Of a stretch of DNA of 8,169 bases, positions 7,619 to 8,169 are shown piece after piece; the first letter of the stretch is position 1; the number at the start of each line of letters is the position of its first letter. A program made the position numbers and the translations under genes. The notes under the pieces are model-generated. The model did no database searches. It saw nothing but the letters and a program-made list of their open reading frames with translations, and was not told where the DNA came from. The stretch lies in the NCBI GenBank assembly GCA_903916205.1, contig CAIWVX010000142.1, forward strand, positions 1-8,169, given 5' to 3'. The stretch is from an uncultured beta proteobacterium. GTDB taxonomy: Bacteria; Pseudomonadota; Gammaproteobacteria; Burkholderiales; Rhodocyclaceae.

Positions 7619-8169
7619 ATGACTGACCCTACCCGGCAGCTTGCCAGTTTTTTAGTGCGCGCAGAAAAATTACTCGAACGCCTCGAACCCCTTTTACCCC
7701 CAGCCTCTAAAGCCCCCGATTGGGACAGCGCAACGGCTTTCCGTTGGCGCAAACAGGGGCATCAAGGCTTCTTGCAAGCGGTTATTCGCCCCTCCTCGAT
7801 GCGTCTCGCTGACCTGCAGGACATCGACGAGCAAAAAGCGCGGATCGATGCTAACACGCGGCAATTTATCAAAAAGCAGCCCGCCAATAATGTTCTGCTC
7901 ACCGGCACCCGAGGTTCTGGAAAATCGTCGCTGATCAAGGCGCTGCTGAACGAATATTCGCCCAAAGGTCTGCGCGTTATCGAAGTCGAAAAAGGCGATC
8001 TGGTCGACTTGCCGGACATCGTCGATTTGCTCGAAGGCCGCCCCGAGCGCTTCATCATTTATTGTGACGATCTTTCCTTTGATGCCGGCGATGCCACCTA
8101 CAAAGCGCTCAAGGTGGTGCTTGACGGCTCAATCACCTCGCCCCCCGAGAATGTGTTGATTTACGCCAC
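7619..8169 (+). CDS. DUF815 family AAA-like ATP-binding protein, 5' part only
   Basis: The frame is open from ATG 7619 to the right edge (183 codons plus two bases), so the C-terminus is missing; full proteins of this family are typically ~280-300 residues. The N-terminal ~50 residues are helical and Leu/Glu-rich (FLVRAEKLLERLEPLLP). The P-loop is TGTRGSGKSSL (95-105; K102 is the phosphate-binding lysine). Further on, RFIIYCDDLSF (144-154) is the Walker B strand, with D150 and D151 as Mg/ATP acidic residues. The wording around both motifs (NNVLLTGTRGSGKSSLIKAL; VEKGDLVDLPDIVDLL) is typical of DUF815. The biological role of the family is not established to my knowledge. In-frame GTG (7583) and TTG (7574) codons lie upstream, but the relatives I recall begin like the ATG at 7619. 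No Shine-Dalgarno sequence precedes it, suggesting a leaderless message. Confidence 0.88.
   Translation, partial: MTDPTRQLASFLVRAEKLLERLEPLLPPASKAPDWDSATAFRWRKQGHQGFLQAVIRPSSMRLADLQDIDEQKARIDANTRQFIKKQPANNVLLTGTRGSGKSSLIKALLNEYSPKGLRVIEVEKGDLVDLPDIVDLLEGRPERFIIYCDDLSFDAGDATYKALKVVLDGSITSPPENVLIYA

Overview
The window is an 8.2 kb piece of a Gram-negative bacterial chromosome, most likely a betaproteobacterium. The outer-membrane lytic transglycosylase MltA is of the type I remember from Neisseria, and it sits divergent to a DUF815-type ATPase, a pairing I associate with Betaproteobacteria. The gcvT-gcvH-gcvP order with one full-length gcvP (not split into PA/PB) fits proteobacteria generally. 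The lineage call rests on remembered families, not on a search.

Layout. Bases 1-4132 (+ strand) carry the end of gcvT, all of gcvH and all of gcvP. These encode the T, H and P proteins of the glycine cleavage system, which oxidises glycine to CO2, NH3 and methylene-tetrahydrofolate; the L protein (lipoamide dehydrogenase) is not here. gcvT and gcvH are 27 bases apart, but gcvH and gcvP are separated by 287 bases. Most of that gap is a roughly 211-bp imperfect palindrome (1001-1211), the most unusual non-coding feature in the window. One arm also contains an 11-base match to the conserved core of the glycine riboswitch.

Bases 4133-4228 are a convergent gap with a strong hairpin. Bases 4229-6214 (- strand) encode a 661-residue protein: about eleven tetratricopeptide (TPR) units followed by a GT-B/GT9-like (heptosyltransferase-like) glycosyltransferase region. 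Eight of its TPR units form an uninterrupted 102-bp tandem repeat in the DNA, in two sub-families that suggest block duplication. Bases 6332-7570 (- strand) encode the lipoprotein MltA, which trims peptidoglycan. From 7619 to the right edge (+ strand) runs the 5' part of a DUF815 AAA-like ATPase gene, divergent from mltA across only 48 bases. In that gap an AGTATACT palindrome is placed so that the ATPase message could be leaderless.

The glycine cleavage genes form one functional unit. The other three genes have no evident pathway link to it or to each other. I see no tRNA, rRNA, transposase, CRISPR array or phage gene, and no clearly new multi-gene system. The points most worth following up are the gcvH-gcvP palindrome, the expanding TPR array fused to a glycosyltransferase, and the probable leaderless start of the DUF815 gene.
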